From contig JAIVJI010000069.1 in NCBI GenBank assembly GCA_020200135.1, positions 1-64,000 on the forward strand: 64,000 nucleotides of DNA, in the 5' to 3' direction. Source of the stretch: Acidobacteriota bacterium (GTDB lineage Bacteria; Acidobacteriota; Blastocatellia; Pyrinomonadales; Pyrinomonadaceae). The notes beneath the pieces were generated by a model. The model worked only from the letters and a program-made list of their open reading frames with translations, searched no databases and was not told the origin of the DNA. Both the position numbers and the translations under genes were made by a program. Shown one piece after another: positions 20,461 through 28,800 of the stretch (position 1 is its first letter; each line of letters opens with the position of its first letter).

Positions 20461-20513
20461 AAGGCGAAAGGGAGGGTGAGAAGCACGCTGCTTCTCACCC
20501 TCCCTTTCGCCTT
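20461..20513. terminator. Perfect 25-bp stem, 3-nt loop hairpin downstream of ATPase gene
   Basis: AAGGCGAAAGGGAGGGTGAGAAGCA cgc TGCTTCTCACCCTCCCTTTCGCCTT. Confidence 0.75.
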
Positions 20514-20676
20514 CAGGACAGAAACTTGATAGTTCGACTAGAAATCCGTGCTCCCGCCTGCCTATAATCCCGCCGTACCAAATCCCCTTGAACCGAACTC
20601 CCCCGCTAAAACTTTCGGGCCTACGTCCGCGCGAGGACGCGCCCGCCGGCGGCAATCTCATGCAACGGGAGAACTG

Positions 20677-21702
20677 ATGGCGACAAAGTCGAACAAGCAG
20701 GGTGCGAAGAAGGGCGCGGCGAAGTCGGGCGGGAAGGGCGGCGCGGCGAAGAAGGCGGCCAAGTCCCCCCCAGAGTCGGCGGCGAAGTCCGCGGCGGAGA
20801 AGTTGGCCGCGTTGCGCAGGGGGTCCCCGCCGCGCGTGCTTGAGGAGCCGGAGTCGCCGATGCCGGCGCAGCACCTCAAGAAGCCGGGGCTGGAGGCCGA
20901 GCTTAAGCTCAAGCCGCGTTACGAGGCGCCGCATTACCGCGGGTCGAGCAAGCTCAACAACCGCGCGGCGCTCATCACCGGCGGCGACAGCGGCATCGGT
21001 CGCGCGGTGGCCGTGCTGTTCGCGCGCGAGGGCGCGGACGTGGGGCTGGTCTACCTGCCCGTGGAGCAGGTGGACGCCGAGGAGACGCGCGCGGCGGTCG
21101 AGCGCGAGGGGCGGCGCGCGCTGCTCATCCCGGGCGACGTGCGCGACGCGGGGTTCTGCCGCGAGGCCGTCGAGCGCACGGTCGGGGAGTTCGGCAAGCT
21201 CGACATCCTCGTCAACAACGCCGCCTTCCAGCAGCACCAGAAGACGATAGAGGAAGTGTCGGACGAGCAGTTCCACCGGACTTTCAAGACGAACATCTAC
21301 GGCTACTTCTACATGGCGAAGGCCGCGCTCGCGCACATGACCGAGGGCGCGGTTATCATCAACACCGGCTCCATCACGGGGCTCGAGGGGAGCAAGGAGC
21401 TGCTCGACTACTCGGCGACGAAGGGGGCGATTCACGCCTTCACCAAGTCGCTCGCGCAGAACCTCGTCGAGCGGCGCATCCGCGTCAACTGCGTCGCGCC
21501 GGGGCCGGTCTGGACGCCGCTCAACCCGGCGGACAAGGCGGCCAGGGACGTGGCCGAGTTCGGCGCCGACACGCCCTTCAAGCGCCCCGCGCAGCCCGAG
21601 GAGATGGCGCCCGCGTACGTCTTCTTCGCCTCCGAGGCGGATTCGAGCTACATCACGGGCGAGGTACTCACGCTGCTCGGCGGCGACACGACCGCCGGCT
21701 AA
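20677..21702 (+). CDS. SDR family oxidoreductase (general-stress type), Lys/Ala-rich N-terminal tail
   Basis: NNRAALITGGDSGIGRAVAVLFAREGADV...NNAAFQ...YSATKGAIHAFTKSLAQNL; N-term MATKSNKQGAKKGAAKSGGKGGAAKKAAK. Confidence 0.92.
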   Translation: MATKSNKQGAKKGAAKSGGKGGAAKKAAKSPPESAAKSAAEKLAALRRGSPPRVLEEPESPMPAQHLKKPGLEAELKLKPRYEAPHYRGSSKLNNRAALITGGDSGIGRAVAVLFAREGADVGLVYLPVEQVDAEETRAAVEREGRRALLIPGDVRDAGFCREAVERTVGEFGKLDILVNNAAFQQHQKTIEEVSDEQFHRTFKTNIYGYFYMAKAALAHMTEGAVIINTGSITGLEGSKELLDYSATKGAIHAFTKSLAQNLVERRIRVNCVAPGPVWTPLNPADKAARDVAEFGADTPFKRPAQPEEMAPAYVFFASEADSSYITGEVLTLLGGDTTAG

Positions 21703-21734
21703 AAGTTTTCATCCAACACCGAACGGAGGGACAG

Positions 21735-21923
21735 ATGTCAGACAAGGACAGGCAGAAGAAGGACGGCGGGCGCAAGGACAAGAAGAACCAGGCGATGCAC
21801 GAGCGCGAGAACGAGGTCGTGCAGGAGGCGAGCGCGCCGCAGCAGGTGCGCGACGCCTCGAACCTGACCGACACGCAGCCCGGCCCGGCCGACACGCGCG
21901 AGGGCGGCAACGGGGGGCGCTAA
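21735..21923 (+). CDS. Small very hydrophilic protein (hydrophilin-like)
   Basis: 62 aa MSDKDRQKKDGGRKDKKNQAMHERENEVVQEA..., preceded by GGAGGG ribosome-binding-like sequence. Confidence 0.6.
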   Translation: MSDKDRQKKDGGRKDKKNQAMHERENEVVQEASAPQQVRDASNLTDTQPGPADTREGGNGGR

Positions 21924-21948
21924 AACTTCAACAGGGAGGTGAGCGGAG

Positions 21949-22116
21949 ATGCCAGACCCAGTCAGGACGGACGAGAAGAAGTGCGCGCACCAGACCTGCA
22001 CCTGCATGGTCGGGGGCGAGCGCAGGTTTTGCAGCGACTACTGCGAGGACGCGAACGACTCAGACCCCACCTCGGTCTGCACCTGCGACCACCCGGGCTG
22101 CAAGTCGAACCGTTGA
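21949..22116 (+). CDS. Metallothionein-like protein (55 aa)
   Basis: MPDPVRTDEKKCAHQTCTCMVGGERRFCSDYCEDANDSDPTSVCTCDHPGCKSNR; 8 Cys/2 His in SmtA/BmtA-like spacing; GGGAGGTGAG upstream. Below the ORF-track length cutoff. Confidence 0.82.
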   Translation: MPDPVRTDEKKCAHQTCTCMVGGERRFCSDYCEDANDSDPTSVCTCDHPGCKSNR

Positions 22117-22131
22117 CCCGCTGAGACGATA

Positions 22132-22227
22132 AATTAACATGGATGGACAGGATGAACAGGATTAAGAGATTTGAGATTTGAAATCTTTAATTTCTTATCC
22201 CCTTCATCCTGTCCATCCATGTTAATT
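22132..22227. repeat. Family A dispersed palindrome, copy 1
   Basis: AATTAACATGGATGGACAGGATGAACAGGAT ... ATCCTGTCCATCCATGTTAATT. Confidence 0.85.
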
Positions 22228-22330
22228 CATTTCCCCGCCAATCCGGCTCGTCCGTTTGACACGGGCGCGTTGCGTCGTAAAATCACACTTCGCCGGAACG
22301 CCCATCTCAGCCGAAGGAAACTATCGAGCG

Positions 22331-22567
22331 ATGACTTACGTGGTGACAGAGGACTGCGTCGATTGCAAGTACACGGACTGCGCGGCGGTCTGCCCCGTCG
22401 AGGCTTTTCACGAGGAATGCCCCGTCGAGGCCATCTACGCAGACGTGTCGCTCCCCGAGCAGTATGCCGACTGGCTCCCGCTCAACGCCACGGCGCAGGA
22501 CTACCCCATCCTGAGCGGCAAGATACCCGCCCTCTTCGGCCCCACCTGCAAGGGTAAGCCTGAATGA
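22331..22567 (+). CDS. FdxA-type ferredoxin, apparently with an internal deletion
   Basis: [52 protein letters not shown]; the usual DECIDCxxCxP segment is absent. Confidence 0.75.
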   Translation: MTYVVTEDCVDCKYTDCAAVCPVEAFHEECPVEAIYADVSLPEQYADWLPLNATAQDYPILSGKIPALFGPTCKGKPE

Positions 22568-22657
22568 AAGAGTCTGGAGTCTGAAGTCAAGACAGCACGC
22601 CACTCAGACTTGGTTCATCTCCTGCCCAAGACTCCGGACTTCAGACTCCAGACTCTT
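22568..22657. repeat. Heptad palindrome between convergent genes
   Basis: AAGAGTCTGGAGTCTGAAGTC / GACTTCAGACTCCAGACTCTT perfect 21 bp; units AGTCTGG AGTCTGA. Confidence 0.85.
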
Positions 22658-23507
22658 AATTCAACATCGCCTGCTTCACACGCATTCTGGTCAGTTGCTC
22701 GCTGACGGAGTCTGCGTCCGGGGCTTCGGGGGCGAGGTTGAGGTAGAGCTGTGTCTCGACGACGGCTTCGGGCAGGCGACCGAGCTGGGCGAGGAGCATT
22801 CCGCGGTCGCGCCGCTCTTCGAGATCCTGGGGCGTGAGCAGGAGTATGCGTTCGACGGCGGCGAGCGCGCGCCGGTAGAGCCGCGCACGCGCGTAGACGG
22901 CCTTCAGGTTGCCGAGCATCCGCACGAGGATGGCGCGCGCCCCGACCGGCCGCAGGTGCGCGTCCTCAAGCGCGATCTTCCCCTCGTAGATGAGGTCGAG
23001 CCGCGCCTGACACTCCTCCTGGTCGGTCTGCCGCCCGTTGAAAGGGTCAACCAGAACCCACTCGCCCCCGCCCTCGCGCGCGCGGACGATGAAGTGGCCG
23101 GGGAGCCCGAGTCCCTCGACGCGGAGGCCGGCGCGGCGGCCGACCTCCGCGTAGACGACCGAGAGCGTGATGGGAATCCCCTTGCGGCGGCCGAGCACCT
23201 GGTGGAGCATGCTGTTGCGCGGGTCGTAGTAGTCGGCCTCGTTGCCGGCGAACCCGAGCTCGTCGAAGAGGTAGCGGTTGAGCGCCCCGACGCGCGACCC
23301 GCCCCAACCGTCCGCGCGCGAGCGCGCCTCCTCGCCCATTTCGTCCAGGCGCGCGAGACAGCGCCCGACGTCGGCTCGGCGCGGCTCCTCCTCGGCGCCT
23401 ATCAGCAGAGCCGCCAGCCCGAGGTCGATCGCGCCCTCCGGCCGCGACGCCTCCGACGCGAACCGCCGCCGCACCTCCGCCGCCGCCAGCTTGTCAGCAG
23501 GAGTCAT
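22656..23507 (-). CDS. SirB1-family transglutaminase-like/TPR protein
   Basis: ALNRYLFDELGFAGNEADYYDPRNSMLHQVLGRRKGIPITLSVVYAEVGRRAGLRVEGLGLPGHFIVR. Confidence 0.88.
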   Translation of the reverse strand: MTPADKLAAAEVRRRFASEASRPEGAIDLGLAALLIGAEEEPRRADVGRCLARLDEMGEEARSRADGWGGSRVGALNRYLFDELGFAGNEADYYDPRNSMLHQVLGRRKGIPITLSVVYAEVGRRAGLRVEGLGLPGHFIVRAREGGGEWVLVDPFNGRQTDQEECQARLDLIYEGKIALEDAHLRPVGARAILVRMLGNLKAVYARARLYRRALAAVERILLLTPQDLEERRDRGMLLAQLGRLPEAVVETQLYLNLAPEAPDADSVSEQLTRMRVKQAMLN

Positions 23508-23516
23508 ATGTAAGAG

Positions 23517-23591
23517 CGTGAACCGTGAACCGTAAACCGTGACAAGAAGAACCCGTTTTTTCTTGTCACGGTTTACGGTTCACGGTTCACG
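23517..23591. repeat. Heptad palindrome, GTGAACC family, copy 1
   Basis: CGTGAACCGTGAACCGTAAACCGTGACAAGAA ... TTCTTGTCACGGTTTACGGTTCACGGTTCACG, perfect 32-bp stem, 11-nt loop. Confidence 0.9.
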
Positions 23592-23598
23592 GCTTTTC

Positions 23599-24309
23599 TT
23601 ATCGCTTTCCCCATTCGGTGTCGAAGACGTGGTGGACGGCGTCGGTCGTCCAGTCGGCGAGGCTGCGCGTGACCGAGTCGGCGCCGGCTTCCCGCAGCGC
23701 CGCTTCGGGGACGGTGTTGGTGACGCCGAGCGCGCGCATCCCGGCGGCGCGCGCCGAACGGACGCCGGGCGGCGAGTCCTCGACGACGAGACACTCGTCC
23801 GCGCGCAGGGGGATGATGTGCGCCTCGCCGCGCTTGCGGTTGAGCAGTTCGAGCCCGCTGTTGTAGCAGGACGGGTCGGGCTTGCAGGCGGTGGCGTCCC
23901 CCGCGCTGACGACGACCTCGAAGTAAGACGCGAGCGCGGCGCGTTCGAGCACGTGGTCGATCTCGGTGCGGCGCGCCATGCTGACGAGCCCGACGGCGTA
24001 GCGGCGTGAGCAGGCCTTGATGAAGGTGACGACGCCGTGGAAGAGCGGCAGCTCGCCCTCCAGCAGCTTGCGGTGCGCGGCCGTCTTGGCTTCCAAGAGG
24101 CGGCCGAGCTGTTCGTCGTCCAGTTCCCTCTCGGCGCGCCCGTAGGCCGCGCGCAGGAACGTCACGTCGTCCATCCCGAGCGACCCGTAATAGTCGGCCT
24201 CGGTCAGCGTCATCCCCTCGCGCCCCAGCACCTCCTGGTAGGCTTTCATCTGCAACGGCTCGTCGTCGACGATGACGCCGTTGAAGTCAAAAAAGACGGC
24301 CTGAATCAT
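23599..24309 (-). CDS. HAD family hydrolase (beta-phosphoglucomutase-like)
   Basis: MIQAVFFDFNGVIVDDEPLQMKAYQEVLGREG...VVEDSPPGVRSARAAGM. Confidence 0.9.
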   Translation of the reverse strand: MIQAVFFDFNGVIVDDEPLQMKAYQEVLGREGMTLTEADYYGSLGMDDVTFLRAAYGRAERELDDEQLGRLLEAKTAAHRKLLEGELPLFHGVVTFIKACSRRYAVGLVSMARRTEIDHVLERAALASYFEVVVSAGDATACKPDPSCYNSGLELLNRKRGEAHIIPLRADECLVVEDSPPGVRSARAAGMRALGVTNTVPEAALREAGADSVTRSLADWTTDAVHHVFDTEWGKR

Positions 24310-24368
24310 TAGACCTCAAGCGAAAACGTTTGTCCGGAGTTGAGTAGAACGCGCTTATTGTATCAGGG

Positions 24369-24448
24369 AGTAGACAGTAGACAGTAGTCAGTAGCCAGTA
24401 GAAGCTAGCTGAGTTCTACTGGCTACTGACTGCTGTCTACTGTCTACT
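24369..24448. repeat. Heptad palindrome, AGTAGAC family, copy 1; supplies stop codon of DUF1003 gene
   Basis: AGTAGACAGTAGACAGTAGTCAGTAGCCAGTAGAA / TTCTACTGGCTACTGACTGCTGTCTACTGTCTACT: 35-bp stem, 1 mismatch, 10-nt loop. Confidence 0.9.
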
Positions 24449-25303
24449 TTTTAGTTCTTCACGCAGCTCGGAGAAGAGGTGCGGCAGGCGGTCGGATTCG
24501 AGGAGGTCGAGGCGGCGCATGACTTCGTTGAGCGCCAGCTCGTTCTTGAGGTTGACCTGGAAGTCGAGGTCGGCGCGGAGGCGGTCTTTGTCGCTCTGCC
24601 GGTTCTGCGAGATGAGGATGATGGGCGCCAGCAGCGCGGCGACGATGCCGTTCAACACGTCGAGGAACGAGTAGGGGAAGGGGTCGAGCCCCTGGTCTTG
24701 CCGCCAGGCCGTGTTGTAGACGACCCAGAAGATGATGAAGGCGGCGGTGGCGGCGATGAACTTCCAGCTCCCGCCGAACTCCGAGAGGGCGTGCGCCATG
24801 CGGTCGGAGAAGGTCTGGCGCTCCTCGTCCACCTCGTTGAGGTTGCGCGTGACGCGCTGGCGCAGCATGTCGTCGGTCGCGCGCAGCCGCTCGGTGATGG
24901 CGGCGAGCATCGAGAGCGCGACCTGCGGCGTGCGGCCGACGAAGGCGTGAAAGCCCTCGCGCGAGAGCACCGCGAGCCGCGCGTCCTCCGAGACGGTGGC
25001 GGTCGCCGAGCGCGGCTTGCCGTCGAGGATGGACATCTCGCCGAAGAAGTCGCCGGCCGCCAGCTCGGCGAGCGTCACCTCGTCGCCGTCGTCGTCGCGG
25101 ATGTGGATGCGGACGCGCCCGCCCTCGATGAGGTACATCGCGCCGCCGGGCTCGCCCTTGCGGAAGAGGACGCTGCCGGCGGGCCTCAGCTCCAGCCTGA
25201 GCAGCTCGCGCAGGCCCGACGCCGCCTCGTCGTCGAGCGTGGCGAAGAGCGGGACCGAGCGCAGCGATTCGAGCGTCATCACGGGGCGGACGTTCTCTGA
25301 CAT
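24437..25303 (-). CDS. Cyclic-nucleotide-binding domain plus DUF1003 membrane protein
   Basis: cNMP fold (GGAMYLIEGGRVRIHIRDDDGDEVTLAELAAGDFFGEMSILDGKPRSATA) then DUF1003-like FGGSWKFIAATAAFIIFWVVYN...DPFPYSFLDVLNGIVAALLAPIILISQNRQ. Confidence 0.9.
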   Translation of the reverse strand: MSENVRPVMTLESLRSVPLFATLDDEAASGLRELLRLELRPAGSVLFRKGEPGGAMYLIEGGRVRIHIRDDDGDEVTLAELAAGDFFGEMSILDGKPRSATATVSEDARLAVLSREGFHAFVGRTPQVALSMLAAITERLRATDDMLRQRVTRNLNEVDEERQTFSDRMAHALSEFGGSWKFIAATAAFIIFWVVYNTAWRQDQGLDPFPYSFLDVLNGIVAALLAPIILISQNRQSDKDRLRADLDFQVNLKNELALNEVMRRLDLLESDRLPHLFSELREELKSRQ

Positions 25304-25403
25304 CAGGACTCACCTCACTTGCAGGGGTTGAGGGTTGAAGGACTCAAAAGCAGCGCGGAGATTATCACGAAACGGCGCGGGGCGAGGACAGAGGATTTAA
25401 CCG

Positions 25404-25466
25404 CGCGGACGCCAAAGACACGGCCGAAGGCACTTCATGCCTTCGGCCGTGTCTTTGGCGTCCGCG
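25404..25466. terminator. Perfect 29-bp hairpin downstream of trxA
   Basis: CGCGGACGCCAAAGACACGGCCGAAGGCA cttca TGCCTTCGGCCGTGTCTTTGGCGTCCGCG. Confidence 0.75.
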
Positions 25467-25492
25467 TTGGCGAGCTTACTTTTCGCGGGCGC

Positions 25493-25831
25493 TCAGGCGG
25501 CGACCTTCGCGTACTTGTCGACGATGCGCGCGAGCGTCTCGCGGCTGGCGCCGCCGACGACGCGCTCGACCTCTCGGCCGCCGTCGAAGAAGACGAGCGT
25601 CGGGATGCCCTTGATGCCGAAGCGCTGCGGCACCTGCTGGTTCTCGTCCACGTTGAGCTTGAGGAAGCGCACGCGCCCCGCGTACTGCTTCGCCAGCTCC
25701 TCGAAGGTCGGCGCGAGCGCGCGGCACGGCGGGCACCACTCCGCCCAGAAGTCCAACACCATCGGCACGTCCGACCCCGCCACCTCGCGCTCGAAGCCCG
25801 CGTCGTCCACCGCCGAAACATACTGGCTCAT
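25493..25831 (-). CDS. trxA: Thioredoxin (WCPPC active site)
   Basis: MVLDFWAEWCPPCRALAPTFEELAKQYAGRVRFLKLNVDENQQVPQRFGIKGIPTLVFFDGG. Confidence 0.92.
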   Translation of the reverse strand: MSQYVSAVDDAGFEREVAGSDVPMVLDFWAEWCPPCRALAPTFEELAKQYAGRVRFLKLNVDENQQVPQRFGIKGIPTLVFFDGGREVERVVGGASRETLARIVDKYAKVAA

Positions 25832-26031
25832 CTCTTTAAACTCCTGTCGCTGACTCGTTCTCGAAAAGCGCGTGGCGCTTCCCACCCACGCGCGGAGGCC
25901 AGTATGCGCCGCCCCGGCGTGCGGCTTCAGTAATCGGGATTACACGGCCGGCTCGCGGCGCGGCCCCCCGCGTCGTACACTGGAACGCCGCGAGCCCGGC
26001 GCGCATCAGATGACTTTCAGGCGGGTTTGAT

Positions 26032-26691
26032 ATGAGCACGAGACCCAACGAAGACTACGGCCCCGACCTCTTCCAGGGGATGACGCCCGAGGAGCTGCGC
26101 GAGGTCGAGCGCGTGACGACGACGCGCACCTTCCGGCGCGGCGCCGTCATCTACACGCCGGGCGAGACGGGCGAGGCGCTCTTCCTCTTGCGCGAGGGCG
26201 CGGTGCAGATTTACCGCATGTCGCCCGAGGGGCGGAAGCTCGTCATCGCGCACCTCCTCCCGCACAGCTTCTTCGGCGAGATGACCTGCATCGGACAGGG
26301 CATGTACGACACCTTCGCCGAGGTGACCGAGGACTCAGTCATCGTCACGATGAACTGCTCGGTCCTGAACCGCCTGCTCGCGTCGAAGCCCGAGATCGCG
26401 CGCCGCATCCTCGAAGCTTTCGGCCGCCGCGTGCTCGAAGCCGAGCGCCAGCTCGAAGACACGGTCTTCAAAGGCCTCCCCGCGCGCGTCGCCGCGCTGC
26501 TGCTGCGCGAGTCGGACGGCGACGCGGTGGACGGCCTCACGCACCAGGACATCGCCGAGCGCCTCGGCGTCTACCGCGAGACCGCCACCAACGCTTTGAA
26601 CGAGCTGAAGGCCGCGCAGGTCATCTCCATCGGCCGCAAACACATCACCATCCTCGACCGCGAGCGCCTCGCGCGCCTCGCCGGGGAGTAA
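26032..26691 (+). CDS. Crp/Fnr family transcriptional regulator
   Basis: cNMP fold plus C-terminal HTH LTHQDIAERLGVYRETATNALNELKAAQVISI. Confidence 0.92.
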   Translation: MSTRPNEDYGPDLFQGMTPEELREVERVTTTRTFRRGAVIYTPGETGEALFLLREGAVQIYRMSPEGRKLVIAHLLPHSFFGEMTCIGQGMYDTFAEVTEDSVIVTMNCSVLNRLLASKPEIARRILEAFGRRVLEAERQLEDTVFKGLPARVAALLLRESDGDAVDGLTHQDIAERLGVYRETATNALNELKAAQVISIGRKHITILDRERLARLAGE

Positions 26692-26692
26692 A

Positions 26693-26794
26693 AATTAACA
26701 GGGGCGGACAGGACAGGCGGGATATGGGGTTTAAGATTTCTGGTCTGAAATCTCAACCCTCAAATCCCGCCCATCCTGTCCGCCCCTGTTAATT
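26693..26794. repeat. Family A dispersed palindrome, copy 2
   Basis: AATTAACAGGGGCGGACAGGACAGGCGGGAT ... ATCCCGCCCATCCTGTCCGCCCCTGTTAATT. Confidence 0.85.
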
Positions 26795-26804
26795 ATTTTC
26801 CGGG

Positions 26805-27326
26805 CTAGACGACTTTGTACTCGGAGTCTATCTCCTCGTCGGCGAAGGCGACGCGGTAGTTGGGCGACTGCTTCTGCTTGGTGATGAGGAGGTCGTCCTT
26901 GGTCTTGAGCAGGTCGGCGCGCGAGTAGACCGAGAGCTCGAAGTTGAAGCCGTGCGTGATGGCGTCCTTGGGGCAGGCTTCGACGCAGAAGCCGCAGAAG
27001 ATGCAGCGGCCGTAGTCGATGTTGTAGACCTCAGCGTACCGCTCGTCCACGCCCGTGCGCTCCTTGGGCGGGCGCGGGTCGTCGGCGGCGACGATGTAGA
27101 TGCAGTCCGAGGGGCACGCGGCCGCGCAGAGGTAACAGGCGACGCACTTCTCGCGCCCCAGCTCGTCCACGTGGAGGAGGTGCTGGCCCCGGAAGCGCGG
27201 CTGGAGCGTGACCGGCTCGTCCGGGTACTGCACCGTCCACTTCTCGCGCGGGATGTACGAGGCGGTCGTCATCATCCCCTTGATGATGGCCCGCGTGTTC
27301 TCTATCACGTCGCCGATGATGCCCAT
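26805..27326 (-). CDS. nuoI: NADH-quinone oxidoreductase subunit I
   Basis: CVACYLCAAACPSDCIYI and CIFCGFCVEACPKDAI; start at internal MGIIGDV (27326). Confidence 0.93.
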   Translation of the reverse strand: MGIIGDVIENTRAIIKGMMTTASYIPREKWTVQYPDEPVTLQPRFRGQHLLHVDELGREKCVACYLCAAACPSDCIYIVAADDPRPPKERTGVDERYAEVYNIDYGRCIFCGFCVEACPKDAITHGFNFELSVYSRADLLKTKDDLLITKQKQSPNYRVAFADEEIDSEYKVV

Positions 27327-27349
27327 GTCAACCTCGAAGCCCTCAGCTC

Positions 27350-27781
27350 TTAGACGAACTCCAGCCGGCTGAAGAAGTAGGCCAGCTCGATCTGCGCGTT
27401 CTCCTCGGAGTCCGAGCCGTGGACGGCGTTCTCGCCGATGGAGCTGGCGAACTCCTTGCGCAGCGTCCCCTCGTCGGCCTTCGCCGGGTCGGTCGCGCCC
27501 ATCAGGTCGCGCCAGGCCCTGACCGCGCCCTCCTTCTCCAAGGCCAGCACGACGCACGGCCCCGAAGACATGAACGCCGTCAGCTCGCCGAAGAACGGGC
27601 GCTCGCGGTGTACCTCGTAGAAGCCCTCGGCCTCGCGCCGCGTCAGGTGGATGAGCTTCATCGCGCGTAGGCGGAAGCCCGCGTCGAGGACGCGCTGTAA
27701 GACCGCGCCCGTCCGCCCCGCCCGCACCGCGTCGGGCTTGATGATTCCGAAAGTGAGATTGCCTGCCTGCTCTGCCATCAA
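27350..27781 (-). CDS. ndk: Nucleoside-diphosphate kinase
   Basis: [27 protein letters not shown]...[20 protein letters not shown]. Confidence 0.96.
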   Translation of the reverse strand: MMAEQAGNLTFGIIKPDAVRAGRTGAVLQRVLDAGFRLRAMKLIHLTRREAEGFYEVHRERPFFGELTAFMSSGPCVVLALEKEGAVRAWRDLMGATDPAKADEGTLRKEFASSIGENAVHGSDSEENAQIELAYFFSRLEFV

Positions 27782-27814
27782 TTTCCTCTTGGATGAGTTG
27801 GGTTGGAAAAACTT

Positions 27815-28714
27815 TTAAGCCGTCGCGCCCGAGCCGAGCGAGTCCTTGACGGCCTGGCCGATGTCCGCGGGCGAACGCACCACGCGGATGCCGGCCTCCT
27901 CCAAAGCCTTCATCTTCTCGGCGGCGGTGCCCTTGCCGCCGGCGATGATGGCGCCGGCGTGCCCCATGCGTCTTCCGGGCGGCGCGGTCTGCCCGGCGAT
28001 GAAGGCGATGATGGGCTTGGTCACGTTGTCTCTGGCGAACGCGGCGGCCTCCTCCTCGGCGGTGCCGCCTATCTCGCCGATCATGACGATGGCCTCGGTC
28101 TCGGGGTCGTCCTGGAAGAGCGCGAGCGCGTTGAGGTGCGTGGTGCCGACGATGGGGTCGCCGCCGATGCCGATGGCGGTGGACTGACCCAAACCGAGTT
28201 TGGTCAACTGCCCGACGGCCTCGTAGGTGAGAGTGCCCGAGCGCGAGACGACGCCGACGCGCCCCTCCTTGTGGATGTGGCCGGGCATGATGCCGATCTT
28301 GCACTTGCCGGGCGAGATGACGCCGGGGCAGTTCGGGCCGACGAGACGGGTCGGCTTGTCGGCGAGGTACTCCTTGACCTTCACCATGTCGAGCGCGGGG
28401 ATGCCCTCGGTGATGCAGACGACGAGCGGGACGCCGGCGTCGGCCGCCTCCATGATGGCGTCGGCGGCGAACGGCGGCGGCACGTAGATGACCGAGGCGT
28501 TGGCGCCGGCCTCGCTGACGGCGTCCGCGACGGTGTTGAAGACGGGGATGCCCTCGTGCGTCGTCCCGCCCTTACCCGGCGTGACGCCGCCGACGACCTG
28601 CGTCCCGTACTCGACCATCTGCCTCGTGTGGAACGTGCCCTCTTTGCCCGTGATGCCCTGCACGACGAGCCGCGTATTTTTGTCTACAAGTACGCTCAAC
28701 GTCTCGCTCCTCAA
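27815..28714 (-). CDS. sucD: Succinate-CoA ligase subunit alpha
   Basis: [44 protein letters not shown]...NCPGVISPG...[10 protein letters not shown]. Confidence 0.96.
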   Translation of the reverse strand: MRSETLSVLVDKNTRLVVQGITGKEGTFHTRQMVEYGTQVVGGVTPGKGGTTHEGIPVFNTVADAVSEAGANASVIYVPPPFAADAIMEAADAGVPLVVCITEGIPALDMVKVKEYLADKPTRLVGPNCPGVISPGKCKIGIMPGHIHKEGRVGVVSRSGTLTYEAVGQLTKLGLGQSTAIGIGGDPIVGTTHLNALALFQDDPETEAIVMIGEIGGTAEEEAAAFARDNVTKPIIAFIAGQTAPPGRRMGHAGAIIAGGKGTAAEKMKALEEAGIRVVRSPADIGQAVKDSLGSGATA

Positions 28715-28800
28715 GACCGAATTTTATTTCTTTGTTTGAACGCGGAGTATACCACGCGGCCGCGCCCCGCGAAAAAGCCGCCCTGCGCCCGCGAGCCCGT

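Noticed and set aside
27327-28304. N-terminal two-thirds of the 499-aa ORF 26805..28304
   Set aside because: Out-of-frame read-through of ndk and sucD; only the C-terminal 173 aa (NuoI) is real.
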